Part shown: positions 42,149 through 52,150 of the stretch, in pieces
How positions within the stretch are numbered: position 1 is the stretch's first letter
How the letters are laid out: the number at the start of each line of letters is the position of its first letter
Origin: Hydrogenophaga sp.
GTDB taxonomy: Bacteria > Pseudomonadota > Gammaproteobacteria > Burkholderiales > Burkholderiaceae_C
DNA: 64,000 nt
Assembly (NCBI RefSeq): GCF_025699295.1
Contig: NZ_JAILWB010000006.1
Location: 124,001 to 188,000, forward strand
Direction: 5' to 3'
Translations under genes and position numbers: made by a program
Notes under the pieces: model-generated
The model's input: the letters and a program-made list of their open reading frames with translations, nothing else
The model's database searches: none
What the model was told of the DNA's origin: nothing

Positions 42149-44206
42149 TCATGCCGCGCCGGGCAAGGTGAACCGGAACACGGTGCCACGCGGCTGCGCG
42201 GGTTCGTGCGTGAGGGCGCCACCATGCTGCTCGATCACGGTGCGGCACAGGCTCAGACCCAGGCCCATGCCTTCGGCCCGGGTGGTGAAGAAGGGCGTGA
42301 ACAGTTTGTCCGCGACCTCGGGGCTCAAACCCGTGCCATGGTCGGTGACGGCGAAGGACACCCATGTCTTTTGCGCCTGCCCGCCCGGCGTTTGCCCCGA
42401 ATGCAGGCGCAGCTGGCCCACCTCCAGGCGCAGCAGGCGCAGCCCCGAGTGGGTGGACGGATCGCCCGGTGGCATGGCCTGCACGCCGTTGCGAGCCAGG
42501 TTCAGCAGCACCTGCTCGACCATGGTGCGGTCGCACAGCACCGGTGGGCAATCGGGTGCAATGTGGATCTGCAGCCGGATGCCCTGCTTCTTGACCTGCA
42601 GGCCCAGCAGCGGCTGGATGGCGTCGATCAGGCTCTGGGGCGTGACCACCTCGCGTGCCTGCTCGCGCCGACGCACGAAGTCGGCCACGCTCTTGATGAC
42701 ACGCCCGGCGCGATCGGCCTGCTCGCCAATGCGCCGCATGGCCTGCACCAGATCGGCCTGCACCGGCGCGACCGCCAGCTCGGCGCCCTGGGGCGCCTCC
42801 AGCAGATTGAGGGTGCCACTGGCATAGCTCGCGATCGCGGCCAGCGGCTGATTGAGTTCGTGGCTCAGCAGCGAGGCCATCTCGCCTACCGTGGCCAGGC
42901 GCGCCGTCGCCTGCAGGCGCTCCTGCGAGGCGCGGTTGAGTTCTTCGACGCGGCGCTGCTCGGTCAGATCCAGGATCGCGCTCATGAAGCCGGTCTGCTG
43001 CCCCTGCGCGTCGATCAGCGGCGCCTCGATGATGAGCACGGGAAAGCGCGTGCCATCGGGACGCTGGAACACCGACTCGTAACCCTCTCGCGGCAGGATC
43101 TGTCCGGCCAGGCGCACCATCTGCCGCTGCTGGTATTCATCGACCAGCTCGGGCGGCCACCACGGCGCGGGCAGGCCGCTGCCCACGAGTTGCTCGGCGC
43201 TCAGGCCCACCATCTCGCAGAAGGCGGGGTTCACGTAGGTGATGCGGCCCTGCATGTCGCGCGCGCGCAGGCCGGTCACCAGCGAGTCCTCCATCGCCTT
43301 GCGAAAGGCCAGCGCCTCGGCCACGTCGAGCTCGGCGCGCTGGCGGCGGCGGATGTCGCGCCCGAGCAGCAGCAGCACCGAGAGCAGCGCCAGCGAGAGC
43401 GCACCCACCACCGCGGTGAGCACATTGGGGAACAGGCCGCGTACCAGGCGCGGGCTCTGCAACTGCAGCAGCAGCGTGTGGCCTGGCAGGTCGAGCACGG
43501 CGCGGGCCGAGAGTGTGCGGCGCGTGCCGGCCACCGTGCTGTGCAGCGCCAGGCGGGTGCCGTCGGCCTCGTTGAATGCCAGGCCACGGCCGCGCAGGAT
43601 GTCCTTGTTGGTCAGCTCGGCGAGCATGCCGGGCAGGGAGTAGGTGGCCACCAGGAAACCGGCCGGGGTTCCCGCGCGCGTCACCGGCAGGCACATCTCC
43701 ATCATCTCGATGCCCTTGCCATCGCGCAGCGGCCAGAAATAGCTGCTGGAGTAGGCCGGCCCCGACTGGCGCACCGCGTTGTCGCAGGCCAGGTTCACCT
43801 CGGGCAGCGCCTGGGCGCGATCCAGGTAGCTGAACAGGTCGGGAATGTAGAGGCTGTCGCGGTGGGCGAGCAGGCGCCTGCCGGTGTCGCGCCACTCCAG
43901 CCGCACCAGCTCGCGGTGCAGGGCCAGCAGGTCGGCCGCCGGGGCGCTCCAGCTATCCACCGTCGGCGTCACGCTGTAGAGCGTCTGCAGCGTCTGCACA
44001 TTGCGCAGCAGGTTGCTGCGGATGTCGCCGGAGATGGTGGCCGCGTCCTGCTCCAGGGCGGCCTGATCGCGCGCCTCCTCGTACTCCGCCGCGAGGAACA
44101 CCAGCACCGCCAGCAGCGACACCACCAGCAGGATCAGCGCCGCCCAGAGGCGCCAGCGGCGCGAGCGCAGGCGCTGGCGCCAGGGGCTGCGCGGGTGCGG
44201 GAGCAT
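42149..44206 (-). CDS. PAS-domain sensor histidine kinase, DctS/FixL-like
   Basis: This 685-residue inner-membrane kinase has a first helix at about 21-43, a periplasmic sensor loop (about 45-265), and a second helix (VLTAVVGALSLALLSVLLLLG). A PAS domain with a PAC tail follows (about 300-425, RITYVNPAFCEMVG, TGFMSAILDLTEQRR), then the phospho-acceptor His in SLLSHELNQPLAAIASYASG and an ATPase domain (VLLNLARNGVQAM, GMGLGLSLCRTVIEQHGG). The HELNQPL box places it with DctB/DctS/FixL kinases. Its ATG is directly adjacent to the amidase stop (TGAATG), so the three genes amidase-kinase-regulator form one operon. Confidence 0.93.
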   Translation of the reverse strand: MLPHPRSPWRQRLRSRRWRLWAALILLVVSLLAVLVFLAAEYEEARDQAALEQDAATISGDIRSNLLRNVQTLQTLYSVTPTVDSWSAPAADLLALHRELVRLEWRDTGRRLLAHRDSLYIPDLFSYLDRAQALPEVNLACDNAVRQSGPAYSSSYFWPLRDGKGIEMMEMCLPVTRAGTPAGFLVATYSLPGMLAELTNKDILRGRGLAFNEADGTRLALHSTVAGTRRTLSARAVLDLPGHTLLLQLQSPRLVRGLFPNVLTAVVGALSLALLSVLLLLGRDIRRRQRAELDVAEALAFRKAMEDSLVTGLRARDMQGRITYVNPAFCEMVGLSAEQLVGSGLPAPWWPPELVDEYQQRQMVRLAGQILPREGYESVFQRPDGTRFPVLIIEAPLIDAQGQQTGFMSAILDLTEQRRVEELNRASQERLQATARLATVGEMASLLSHELNQPLAAIASYASGTLNLLEAPQGAELAVAPVQADLVQAMRRIGEQADRAGRVIKSVADFVRRREQAREVVTPQSLIDAIQPLLGLQVKKQGIRLQIHIAPDCPPVLCDRTMVEQVLLNLARNGVQAMPPGDPSTHSGLRLLRLEVGQLRLHSGQTPGGQAQKTWVSFAVTDHGTGLSPEVADKLFTPFFTTRAEGMGLGLSLCRTVIEQHGGALTHEPAQPRGTVFRFTLPGAA

Positions 44207-45013
44207 TCAGAGACGGCGGTGCTGCAGAGAGGGCAGTTGCTCGCGCACGCTGCGAAGGCGCTCGATGTCCAGGTCGGCCAGCACCACGCCCGGGCCCGTG
44301 GCCTGCAGGGCCATCACCTCGCCCCAGGGGTCGATGACCATGCTGTGGCCCCAGGTGCGGCGCCCGTTCTCGTGCTTGCCGCCCTGCGCGCTGGCAATGA
44401 CGAAGGCCTGGTTCTCGATCGCGCGCGCGCGCAGCAGCACCTCCCAGTGGGCCTGGCCCGTGGTGTGCGTAAAGGCCGCGGGCACGAGCAGGATGTCGGC
44501 CGCGAGCATGCGGTAGAGCTCGCCAAAGCGCAGGTCGTAGCACACGCTCTGGCCCACGCGCCATTCCTGGCCGCCGCGGTCGCGGCACTCGAACACGGTG
44601 GGTGTCTCACCCGCCATCAGCACGGCTGCCTCGTCGTAATGCTCGCGGCCGTTGTCGTAGCGGAACAGGTGGATCTTGTCGTAGCGGCTGATACTTTCTC
44701 CGCGCGGGTTGTAGACCATGGAGGCATTCGCGGCGTGGCTGGGGTCCTCGGTGGCCATGGGCAGCGTGCCGCCCACCAGCCACAGCTTGAGGTCGCGCGC
44801 GGCATCCGACAGGAAGTCCTGCACCTTGCCCAGGCCGGGCGTCTCGGCCAGCACCAGCTTGTCCTCGTCGCGGGTGCCCATGAAGCAGAAGTACTCGGGC
44901 AGCACCGCGAGTTCGGCACCGGCAGCGGCGGCCAGGCGCAGCAGCCGCAGGGCTTCGCTGAGGTTGGCGTCCAGGCTGATGCCCGAGACCATCTGGATGG
45001 AAGCGACTTTCAT
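44207..45013 (-). CDS. Carbon-nitrogen hydrolase, Nit1/Nit2-like amidase
   Basis: This 268-residue nitrilase-superfamily amidase has catalytic triad Glu40 (AVLPEYF), Lys113 (YDKIHLF) and Cys158 (SVCYDLRFGE). The pattern fits the Nit1/Nit2 branch: deaminated-glutathione amidase or omega-amidase, that is, repair of deaminated glutathione or hydrolysis of alpha-ketoglutaramate. ATTHTTG-type region AAFTHTTGQAHWEVLLRARA and HSMVIDPWG are family-typical. It is 112 bases downstream of yhdP and abuts the kinase gene; whether that link is functional is unknown. Confidence 0.92.
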   Translation of the reverse strand: MKVASIQMVSGISLDANLSEALRLLRLAAAAGAELAVLPEYFCFMGTRDEDKLVLAETPGLGKVQDFLSDAARDLKLWLVGGTLPMATEDPSHAANASMVYNPRGESISRYDKIHLFRYDNGREHYDEAAVLMAGETPTVFECRDRGGQEWRVGQSVCYDLRFGELYRMLAADILLVPAAFTHTTGQAHWEVLLRARAIENQAFVIASAQGGKHENGRRTWGHSMVIDPWGEVMALQATGPGVVLADLDIERLRSVREQLPSLQHRRL

Positions 45014-45125
45014 CCGGACTCCCGGGAACGAAAAAGGGAAACGAGGGGGTTGCTCATGGGACAGGGTCCTTTCGATCGGGATGGCGGCGCGCGTCTGCCC
45101 GAACCGCCGTGACCAGCCTGACAGC

Positions 45126-48100
45126 TTACTGCAGCGCGCCGGTTGCCGGGTCGCGCGCGGCCGCCGCGGCCGGTGGCGCCGGGCGCTCCATCTTCTCCAC
45201 CTGCGGATCGGCCCAGCTGCCGGTCACGCGAAACTGCTGCGTGGCCGCCGACTGCAGCGGCTGGCGCAGCAGGAACTGGGCCAGAAAGCTGCCCAGCCCG
45301 ACGGCGGGATTGATGGCGGTGGCGATCAGCGAAGCTGTGCCGGTGCCGATTTCGGGCACCACCACCACCTGCAGGTCCTGCCGCTCGCGCGCGATGTCGG
45401 CGCTGCCTTCCATGAGCACCGCCGCGTTCACACCTTTCATCTGCAGGTTGTTGGTGAACAGAACGCCCTGCTCCAGGCGCGCGTCGCCACGCACGAAGTC
45501 GAACGCGAAGCCTTCGGAGAAGACGTCACGGAAATCGAGCACCAGACGCCGCGGCAGGGCCTGCAGGCTGAGCACGCCGAGCAGGCGCGCGGCGCCGGGA
45601 TCGGCCTTGAGGAACTGGCCGCGTTCGAAGTCGGCGCGGAGCTGGCCGGAAAGCGTGCCGTAATCGATCGCCAGGGGTGAGCCGACCCAGCCGATACTGC
45701 CTTCCAGGCGGCCCTTGCCGCCGCGCACCAGCCCGTCGCGCCCGAAGCGCTTGAGCAATTGCCCCGAGTCGTCGACGTCGAGACGGAAGTTCAGCGCGGT
45801 GCGGCGCTGCGGGGCCGAGCTGTCACCGGTCTGCCCGCCCAGCGGGGCCCAGTTGCCGGTGGCGCTCAGACGCGCCTCGGGCACGCCCAGCCGCAGCCGG
45901 GTCAGACGCCACTCGCTGCCACGCAGCGGACCGGCCCGGTTGACCGCCTCCACCTCGACGCGCCCGAGGTGGCGCCCCGCCAGCACCAGGTCGTCCACTG
46001 CGATGTCCAGCGCGGGCACGCTGGTCGGCTGCTGTAACAACTGCTCCACGTCCGACGCCGCCGAGGGTTCCAGCCGCAAACGCGCCAGCCGCGCGTACAC
46101 GCTGCCGGCCCCCTCCTGCCGCACCTCCAGGTAACCGTTGAGTTCGTCGGCATCGACGTTGGCGCGCCACCGCGCACCTTCGCGCGATCCCCCCAGCACC
46201 ACGCGATGGAAGCTGCGCCCGGCGATGTCGAGCCGTTCCGCGCGCAGTGCCACCGCAGTGGGCAGGTAGGCCAGGCTGCCGCCGAGGTCACTGGCCGCTG
46301 GCCCGACGCGCGGCAGCGGCGTGGCCATGGCGGTCGCGCTGGTGCGCACGTCCTGGCCGGTGGTGGTCAGGAAGACCCGCTTCCAGGCATCGACATCCAC
46401 CTCGCCCAGCTGCACATTGGCCACCACACCCTCGGCGGGCAGCGGCGCGGTGTCGCCCGCATCCAGCCCCACGGCAATGGCACCACGCAGCACGCGCGGC
46501 TCGGCCGCGGAGAGTTCGCGCTCGTACTGCATGGACATCACGGGCGCGAGCGCGGAGCCGAGGTGAACCGCAAGCCGGTCGGTGCGCGCGCGCCCGCCGG
46601 CGACGCTGAGCACCGTGTTCTCGAACCGCAGCGGCAGGCTGGCCTCGGCCAGCTTGTTCAGCGGCGTGGGCAGGCTCAGCGCCATGCCCTGCAGGTTGCT
46701 GGCCACCTGCAGCTCGGGCTGGCCGCCGCGAAAACCCAGCTGGGCGGTGTAGGCCGCACTGCCGCTGGCGTTGCGGAACAGGCGCGAGGCAAAGCCCAGC
46801 CCCGCGTCGCGCAGGGCTTCGGCGCTGGCTACCCCCTGGCCACGGAACTGCAGCCTCGACACACCTTGCCCATCGGGCCGCAAACCGCCTTCGAAGCGCA
46901 GCTCACCGCCGAACACCCGGGCCTGCGCGGCGCGCACCGAAAAGCCGCTCTCGCTGAAGTCCAGCGTGCCGCTGGCGCGACCGAGCAGCGGTGTGTCGGG
47001 ACTGATCTGCAGGTCATTGCCCGGGAGTTTCACGCTGCCGCCAAGACGCGTCGAGCGGACATCGGCCAGTGGCATCTGCATCCCGAACGCGAGTTCGGCG
47101 TTGCCTCCGATGCGTGCGCGCGCCAGCGCCTCGCCGGTCATCGTGTTGAGCGGCGAGCGCTGCACGAAGCCCAGCACCTCGCTGGCCGGGCCCTGCGCGC
47201 GCGCGTCCACCACCAGGACGGCTTCGCGCCCAAGATCCTCCACCTCCACCACCCCCTGGCCCAGGCGCACGCCGGGCGCGCTGGCCACGCCGCCTTCGAG
47301 GCGGCTGAGCATGAGCGAACTGCGGTCGAGCACGAGCTCGCCGCTCACGCCACGCAGCCCGGGCCAGCTCACATCGCCCGGGTCCTGCAGGAATGCCGGC
47401 AGGTAATCGAAGTCCACCTGTTGCAGCGACGCAGCGATGCGGAATTCGCCCTGCTCGCCGGGCTTGTCGAACGGCACGTGGTCGACCGGTCCCTGCACGC
47501 GGAAGCTGACCTGGCTGGAATGGCCACCGCGCACCGCCTCGCGCACATAACGCCGCGCCTCGGCGTTGATGGTCAGCGGCAGATAGCGGTGCACCCGCGT
47601 GGCGTCGGCGCGGGTGAGGGTGGCGGTGAGGTCGAGCACGCCGGGAAAGCGCGACGCCGTGGAACCGGGCGGGACGTCGCTGGTGTGCCAGCGCACCTGC
47701 GCCGTGCCCTCGGCATCGGCGTTGGCCAGACGCAGGTTGTCCAGTTGCGCCTCGATGCGCCCGCCCCGCACGCGCCAGGATGCTTCGGCCTGCAGGTGCT
47801 GCAAAGGCACACTCGACTCCTCGAACACGTCGGGCAGTTCAATCGAACCGTCGGTGATCTCGATGCGCGCACGGCCACCGTCGCGGTTGAGGTCGAAGTC
47901 GACCTCGGCACCCCGGATGCCGGGCCTCCCGGGCAGGGGAAAGCGCCCCGACTCCGACATGCGGCCGCTGTGCTCCCCGGCCAGTGCCAGACCGCTGACA
48001 CGCCCTCGCGCCTCGTACACGTCCAGGCCACTCTGCCAGCGCGCCGAGAGGCCCTCCACACGTCCCTGGGGCTGCAGCTGCACCAGCCGGCGGTGCGCCT

Positions 48101-49304
48101 CATCGGGCAGCGGCAGGTGACTGGCCAGTGCAGCGAGCGCGCCCAGCTCCAGACGCTGTGCGCTCAGGGCGGTGCTCGCGCGCCGCCCGCCGCGCCCGGT
48201 GGTGTGCTGCAGGCTCAGTTGTCCTCCCGGCCAGTCCACCCCGTCGCGGGTGCGAAAGCGCAGGTCGTCGGTGGACAGGCTGTACCCTTCGTCCGACCAC
48301 TGCGCGGCCACCCGGCCCTGCAGCTCGTCGACCACCAGCGCCGGCAACTGCGGGCCGAGCTGCGTGTCCACGTCCCGCAGCGCCAGGTCGGCGGTGACGC
48401 CGGTCAGTTCGCCGTTGGCCACGTCGGCCCAGGCGCGCAGGGCGCCCTGGCCCGCGCGCACGTCCAAGCCCCAGGGCGAGAGATCGACGTAGGCACGCAG
48501 GCGCGCCACGTCCACGTGCGAGAAGCTCGCGTGAAGTTCACCACCCCAGCGCTGCCAGAGAGGCTCGCCGGGCGCGCGGCGCCCCAGGTCGATCAGCGGT
48601 TCGCGCAGGCGACCGACCAGGCTCAGGCGCTCGCCCCACTCGGGCGGCGGCGTGGCGTCGAGCCGGAACTGGTGCGTCAGCGCGGTGTTGCGCGCCACGA
48701 AGTCCAGATCGCCCAGCGCCAGCGTGGGCTGATCGCGCAGGTCGTCGGTCCAGCGCACCGTGCCGCGCTGGATGGCGAACTCGCCCACGGAGAAGAACCA
48801 GTCCGCGCCCGTCTCACGCACCTCGCCCCGCCCCGTCAGATCGATGCCCGCCACCTCGATGCGACCCTGCGCGGTGCGCCGAACATCCAGCACTGGACGC
48901 TCGATCACCACCTGCTCCAGGCTGCCTTGCCAGAGGGAGCGCACAGAGACAGCGGTGCGCACCAGCGGCAGGTGCAGGGCGACCCGGCCCTGCGCATCGA
49001 AGAGCTGCACGTCGCGCAGCTCCAGCGTGGGCATGAGGGTCGGCAGGATGCGGTCACCGCCGGCGGTGTTGTCGGCGCGGATCTCGCCCACCCGCACCGG
49101 CGCCCCGACCGTCTTGCTCGCCCACTGTTCCAGCTCGGGGCGCCAATCGCCGATTCGGGGCACAATCCACGCATTGAGCGCGGCCCAGCTCAGCACGAAC
49201 AGGCCCCAGGCCAGGAACACGAGCCACAAGCAAAGTCGGGCTGCCACCGCAAGAGGCTTGAGGGTTCGCCAGGCGGGGGCGATGGGAGCCGGGCTTTGAT
49301 TCAT
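45126..49304 (-). CDS. yhdP: YhdP-family AsmA-like envelope lipid-transport protein
   Basis: This 1,392-residue protein has one N-terminal membrane helix (LCLWLVFLAWGLFVLSWAALNAW) and a very long beta-rich periplasmic region ending in an AsmA-like C-terminal part (VEVVVVPEIGT-like VVVVPEIGTGTASLIATAIN, FLLRQPLQ). YhdP, TamB and YdbH bridge the periplasm and help move phospholipids to the outer membrane. Length (Escherichia coli YhdP is about 1,270) and context upstream of an amidase gene match the family (in relatives yhdP-nit-tldD). ATG 49304 was preferred to GTG 49310. It is divergent from glnE with only 14 bases between starts. Confidence 0.93.
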   Translation of the reverse strand: MNQSPAPIAPAWRTLKPLAVAARLCLWLVFLAWGLFVLSWAALNAWIVPRIGDWRPELEQWASKTVGAPVRVGEIRADNTAGGDRILPTLMPTLELRDVQLFDAQGRVALHLPLVRTAVSVRSLWQGSLEQVVIERPVLDVRRTAQGRIEVAGIDLTGRGEVRETGADWFFSVGEFAIQRGTVRWTDDLRDQPTLALGDLDFVARNTALTHQFRLDATPPPEWGERLSLVGRLREPLIDLGRRAPGEPLWQRWGGELHASFSHVDVARLRAYVDLSPWGLDVRAGQGALRAWADVANGELTGVTADLALRDVDTQLGPQLPALVVDELQGRVAAQWSDEGYSLSTDDLRFRTRDGVDWPGGQLSLQHTTGRGGRRASTALSAQRLELGALAALASHLPLPDEAHRRLVQLQPQGRVEGLSARWQSGLDVYEARGRVSGLALAGEHSGRMSESGRFPLPGRPGIRGAEVDFDLNRDGGRARIEITDGSIELPDVFEESSVPLQHLQAEASWRVRGGRIEAQLDNLRLANADAEGTAQVRWHTSDVPPGSTASRFPGVLDLTATLTRADATRVHRYLPLTINAEARRYVREAVRGGHSSQVSFRVQGPVDHVPFDKPGEQGEFRIAASLQQVDFDYLPAFLQDPGDVSWPGLRGVSGELVLDRSSLMLSRLEGGVASAPGVRLGQGVVEVEDLGREAVLVVDARAQGPASEVLGFVQRSPLNTMTGEALARARIGGNAELAFGMQMPLADVRSTRLGGSVKLPGNDLQISPDTPLLGRASGTLDFSESGFSVRAAQARVFGGELRFEGGLRPDGQGVSRLQFRGQGVASAEALRDAGLGFASRLFRNASGSAAYTAQLGFRGGQPELQVASNLQGMALSLPTPLNKLAEASLPLRFENTVLSVAGGRARTDRLAVHLGSALAPVMSMQYERELSAAEPRVLRGAIAVGLDAGDTAPLPAEGVVANVQLGEVDVDAWKRVFLTTTGQDVRTSATAMATPLPRVGPAASDLGGSLAYLPTAVALRAERLDIAGRSFHRVVLGGSREGARWRANVDADELNGYLEVRQEGAGSVYARLARLRLEPSAASDVEQLLQQPTSVPALDIAVDDLVLAGRHLGRVEVEAVNRAGPLRGSEWRLTRLRLGVPEARLSATGNWAPLGGQTGDSSAPQRRTALNFRLDVDDSGQLLKRFGRDGLVRGGKGRLEGSIGWVGSPLAIDYGTLSGQLRADFERGQFLKADPGAARLLGVLSLQALPRRLVLDFRDVFSEGFAFDFVRGDARLEQGVLFTNNLQMKGVNAAVLMEGSADIARERQDLQVVVVPEIGTGTASLIATAINPAVGLGSFLAQFLLRQPLQSAATQQFRVTGSWADPQVEKMERPAPPAAAAARDPATGALQ

Positions 49305-49318
49305 GTCCACTGCAAATT

Positions 49319-52150
49319 ATGACGGCCACCCATTCCACAGGTTCCGCAGCGGAAGATTCCGTCTTGTCATCAAATGTGAACCCGTGCCCGCCACTGGGTG
49401 AGGCCGACCGCCAGGCCGATCGTTCGCGCTTCGTGCAACGTGTGCGCCGCCGCTACCAGGCCGAGTTGGCGTGCCTGCCCCCCGGTGAACCCGTGCTTGC
49501 CAGCATGCAGGCTGGCCTGGACCGGCTGCGCGAGCGTGGCCTGGCGATGCCCGCCGCGCTGCGCGTGCTGCGCCAGCTGGTGCTCGAACGCCTGGTCGTG
49601 CTGGACTGCGAGCAGGGCGTGCCGCTGGCGGTGGTCACACGCGCCGTGACCGAGCTGGCCGAACTGGCGCTGGACGTGGCCTGCGCGCTGGCCTTCGCCG
49701 ACCTGGACGAACTGCATGGCGCACCTCAACGCCTGGACAGCAAGGGCCAGATGCAGCGCGCGCAGCTCTGGGTCATCGGCATGGGCAAGCTGGGCGCGCG
49801 CGAGCTCAACGTATCGAGTGACATCGACCTGATCTACGTCTACGACCAGGACGGTGACACCGCGGGCAATGCGCAGGGACGCAACCGCATCAGCAACCAC
49901 GAGTACTTCGGCAAGGCCGTCAAGCACATCTACGGCACCGTGGGCGAGACCACCGAGCACGGCAACGTGTTCCGGGTCGACCTCGCCCTGCGGCCCAATG
50001 GCAACTCCGGCCCGAGCGCCGTTTCCCTGGGCGCGCTGGAGGAGTATTTCCTCGTGCAGGGCCGTGAGTGGGAACGCTTTGCCTGGCTCAAGAGCCGCGT
50101 GATCGCCCCCGCCGCCTGCGTGAAGGACCGCAGCGCCGGCGCGCTGCGCGGCACCGTGCTGCCCTTCGTGTTCAGGCGCTACCTCGACTACGGCGTGTTC
50201 GAGGCGCTGCGCACGCTGCACAGGCAGATCCGCGACCACGCGGCCAAGCGAGCGGCCGGCAACCCCGGCCGCTCGAACGATGTGAAGCTCTCGCGCGGCG
50301 GCATCCGCGAGATCGAATTCACCGTGCAGCTGCTGCAGGTGGTGCGCGGTGGCCAGTTCCCCGAGTTGCGCACGCGGCCCACGCTGGATGCGCTGCAGCG
50401 CCTGTGCAAGGCCGGACTGATGCCCCAGGCCACCGCCACCGCGCTGGCGCAGGCCTACGAATTCCTGCGCCGGGTGGAGCACCGCATCCAGTACCTCGAC
50501 GACCAGCAGACCCACGTCATGCCCACGCAGGACGACGATCTGGCCTGGCTGGCGGCCACGCTGGGCCTGCCCGACGTGTGCGCCTTCCTGCACACGCTGG
50601 ACATGCACCGCGAACTGGTGGCGCAGGAGTTCGACACCCTGCTCGGCGGGCCCACCAACGGCGGCTGCAATGGCAAGAAGGGCTGCAATGGCAAGAGCGC
50701 GGGCGCCAACGGGCGCAACGCGGTCGACGACCTGCAGGGCGCGCTGGAGCAACTGCCCGCGGCCTTCGCCGCCAAGGTCGCTCAATGGTGCGAGGACCCG
50801 CGCGTGCTGGCCCTGCGCGAGGACACGCGCTTGCGGCTGGTGCGGCTGGTGCAGCGCACCGGCGCCTGGCTCGACACCGGCCGGGTCAGCGAGGAAGCGG
50901 CGCTGCGCATGGCCGACTGGCTGGAGAAGCTGCTGCGCCGGGAAAGTTATCTGGCGCTGCTGCAGGAGCGGCCTTCGGTGCACGAGCGCCTGCTGCGCCT
51001 GCTGGGCGCGGCCCGGTGGCCCGCGCGCTACCTGCTCCAGCACCCTGGCGTGATCGACGAACTCGCCAGCCAGCAACTGCTCACCGACCGTTTCGACGCC
51101 GCGCAGTTCGAGGCCGAGCTCGAAGCACGCCGCGCCGCGCTGCAATCCACCGGCGAGGACGACGAGGAGACGCTGCTCAACCTGCTGCGCCGCGCGCACC
51201 ATGCCGAGGTGTTCCGCACGCTCGCGCGCGACGTGGAGAAGGTGCTCACGGTCGAACAGGTAGCCGACGACCTCTCGGCGCTGGCCGACTCGGTGCTGCG
51301 CACCACCGCGCGCTGGTGCTGGGCGCGGCTGAAGAACCGCCACCGCGACGAACCCTGCTTCGCCATCATTGGCTACGGCAAGCTGGGTGGCAAGGAACTG
51401 GGCTACGGCAGCGATCTCGACATCGTCTTCGTCTACGAGGACGAACACGAGAATGCGCCGGAGGTTTATGCCGCCTTCGTGCGCAAGATGATCAACTGGC
51501 TGACGGTGAAAACTGGCGAAGGTGACCTGTTCGAGATCGACACCGCGCTGCGGCCCAACGGCAACTCGGGTCTGCTGGTCACCAGCTTCACCGCCTACAC
51601 CAACTACCAGCAGCAGCGCGGCAGCAATACTGCGTGGACCTGGGAGCACCAGGCCATGACGCGCGCGCGCTTCGTGCTGGGAGGCATCTCCCTGGCCGGC
51701 CGTTTCGACGCCGTGCGCGACGCCGTCATCACCGCGCCCCGCGACGCCGACTCGCTCGCGGCCGAGATCGTCACCATGCGAGGCAAGGTGCGCGCGGCAC
51801 ACCCTGTGCGCGGCACGGCCTTCGACGTCAAGCACAGCCCGGGCGGCATGGTGGATGTGGAATTTGCCGTGCAGTACCTGGTGCTGCTGCATTCGCGCAC
51901 CCACCCGGAACTGCGCGCCAACACAGGCAACATCAACCTGCTGCGTCGTGCCGAGACCGCCGGCCTGCTCGCACCCGGCATGGGCGAGGCGGCGGCGAAG
52001 GCCTACCGCGAGCTGCGCCAGATCCAGCACCGCGCACGGCTGGACGAGTCGCCCACCCAGATCGACGCCGCGCTGGTCGCCGACTCGGCGCGGGCGGTGC
52101 TCGCACTCTGGCAGCATGTGCTGGGGCACGCGACGGCCTCGACCGCATGA
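49319..52150 (+). CDS. glnE: Bifunctional glutamine synthetase adenylyltransferase / adenylyl-removing enzyme
   Basis: GlnE modifies and de-modifies glutamine synthetase in response to PII and glutamine. The 943-residue protein has two nucleotidyltransferase domains, each with the G-X11-D-X-D motif: GMGKLGARELNVSSDIDLIYVY (removing domain, about 152-173) and GYGKLGGKELGYGSDLDIVFVY (transferase domain, about 683-704). LRPNGNSG follows in both, with helical domains between. An 18-base tandem duplication in the central linker encodes GCNGKK/GCNGKS. The ATG at 49319 leaves only 14 bases to yhdP; GTG 49376 would be an alternative start keeping all domains. Confidence 0.95.
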   Translation: MTATHSTGSAAEDSVLSSNVNPCPPLGEADRQADRSRFVQRVRRRYQAELACLPPGEPVLASMQAGLDRLRERGLAMPAALRVLRQLVLERLVVLDCEQGVPLAVVTRAVTELAELALDVACALAFADLDELHGAPQRLDSKGQMQRAQLWVIGMGKLGARELNVSSDIDLIYVYDQDGDTAGNAQGRNRISNHEYFGKAVKHIYGTVGETTEHGNVFRVDLALRPNGNSGPSAVSLGALEEYFLVQGREWERFAWLKSRVIAPAACVKDRSAGALRGTVLPFVFRRYLDYGVFEALRTLHRQIRDHAAKRAAGNPGRSNDVKLSRGGIREIEFTVQLLQVVRGGQFPELRTRPTLDALQRLCKAGLMPQATATALAQAYEFLRRVEHRIQYLDDQQTHVMPTQDDDLAWLAATLGLPDVCAFLHTLDMHRELVAQEFDTLLGGPTNGGCNGKKGCNGKSAGANGRNAVDDLQGALEQLPAAFAAKVAQWCEDPRVLALREDTRLRLVRLVQRTGAWLDTGRVSEEAALRMADWLEKLLRRESYLALLQERPSVHERLLRLLGAARWPARYLLQHPGVIDELASQQLLTDRFDAAQFEAELEARRAALQSTGEDDEETLLNLLRRAHHAEVFRTLARDVEKVLTVEQVADDLSALADSVLRTTARWCWARLKNRHRDEPCFAIIGYGKLGGKELGYGSDLDIVFVYEDEHENAPEVYAAFVRKMINWLTVKTGEGDLFEIDTALRPNGNSGLLVTSFTAYTNYQQQRGSNTAWTWEHQAMTRARFVLGGISLAGRFDAVRDAVITAPRDADSLAAEIVTMRGKVRAAHPVRGTAFDVKHSPGGMVDVEFAVQYLVLLHSRTHPELRANTGNINLLRRAETAGLLAPGMGEAAAKAYRELRQIQHRARLDESPTQIDAALVADSARAVLALWQHVLGHATASTA
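50663..50698 (+). repeat. 18-base tandem duplication inside glnE
   Basis: GGCTGCAATGGCAAGA occurs at 50663-50678 and again at 50681-50696, giving two 18-base units. It encodes a Gly/Cys/Asn/Lys linker between the two catalytic halves. The length is a multiple of three, so the frame is kept. Confidence 0.85.
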
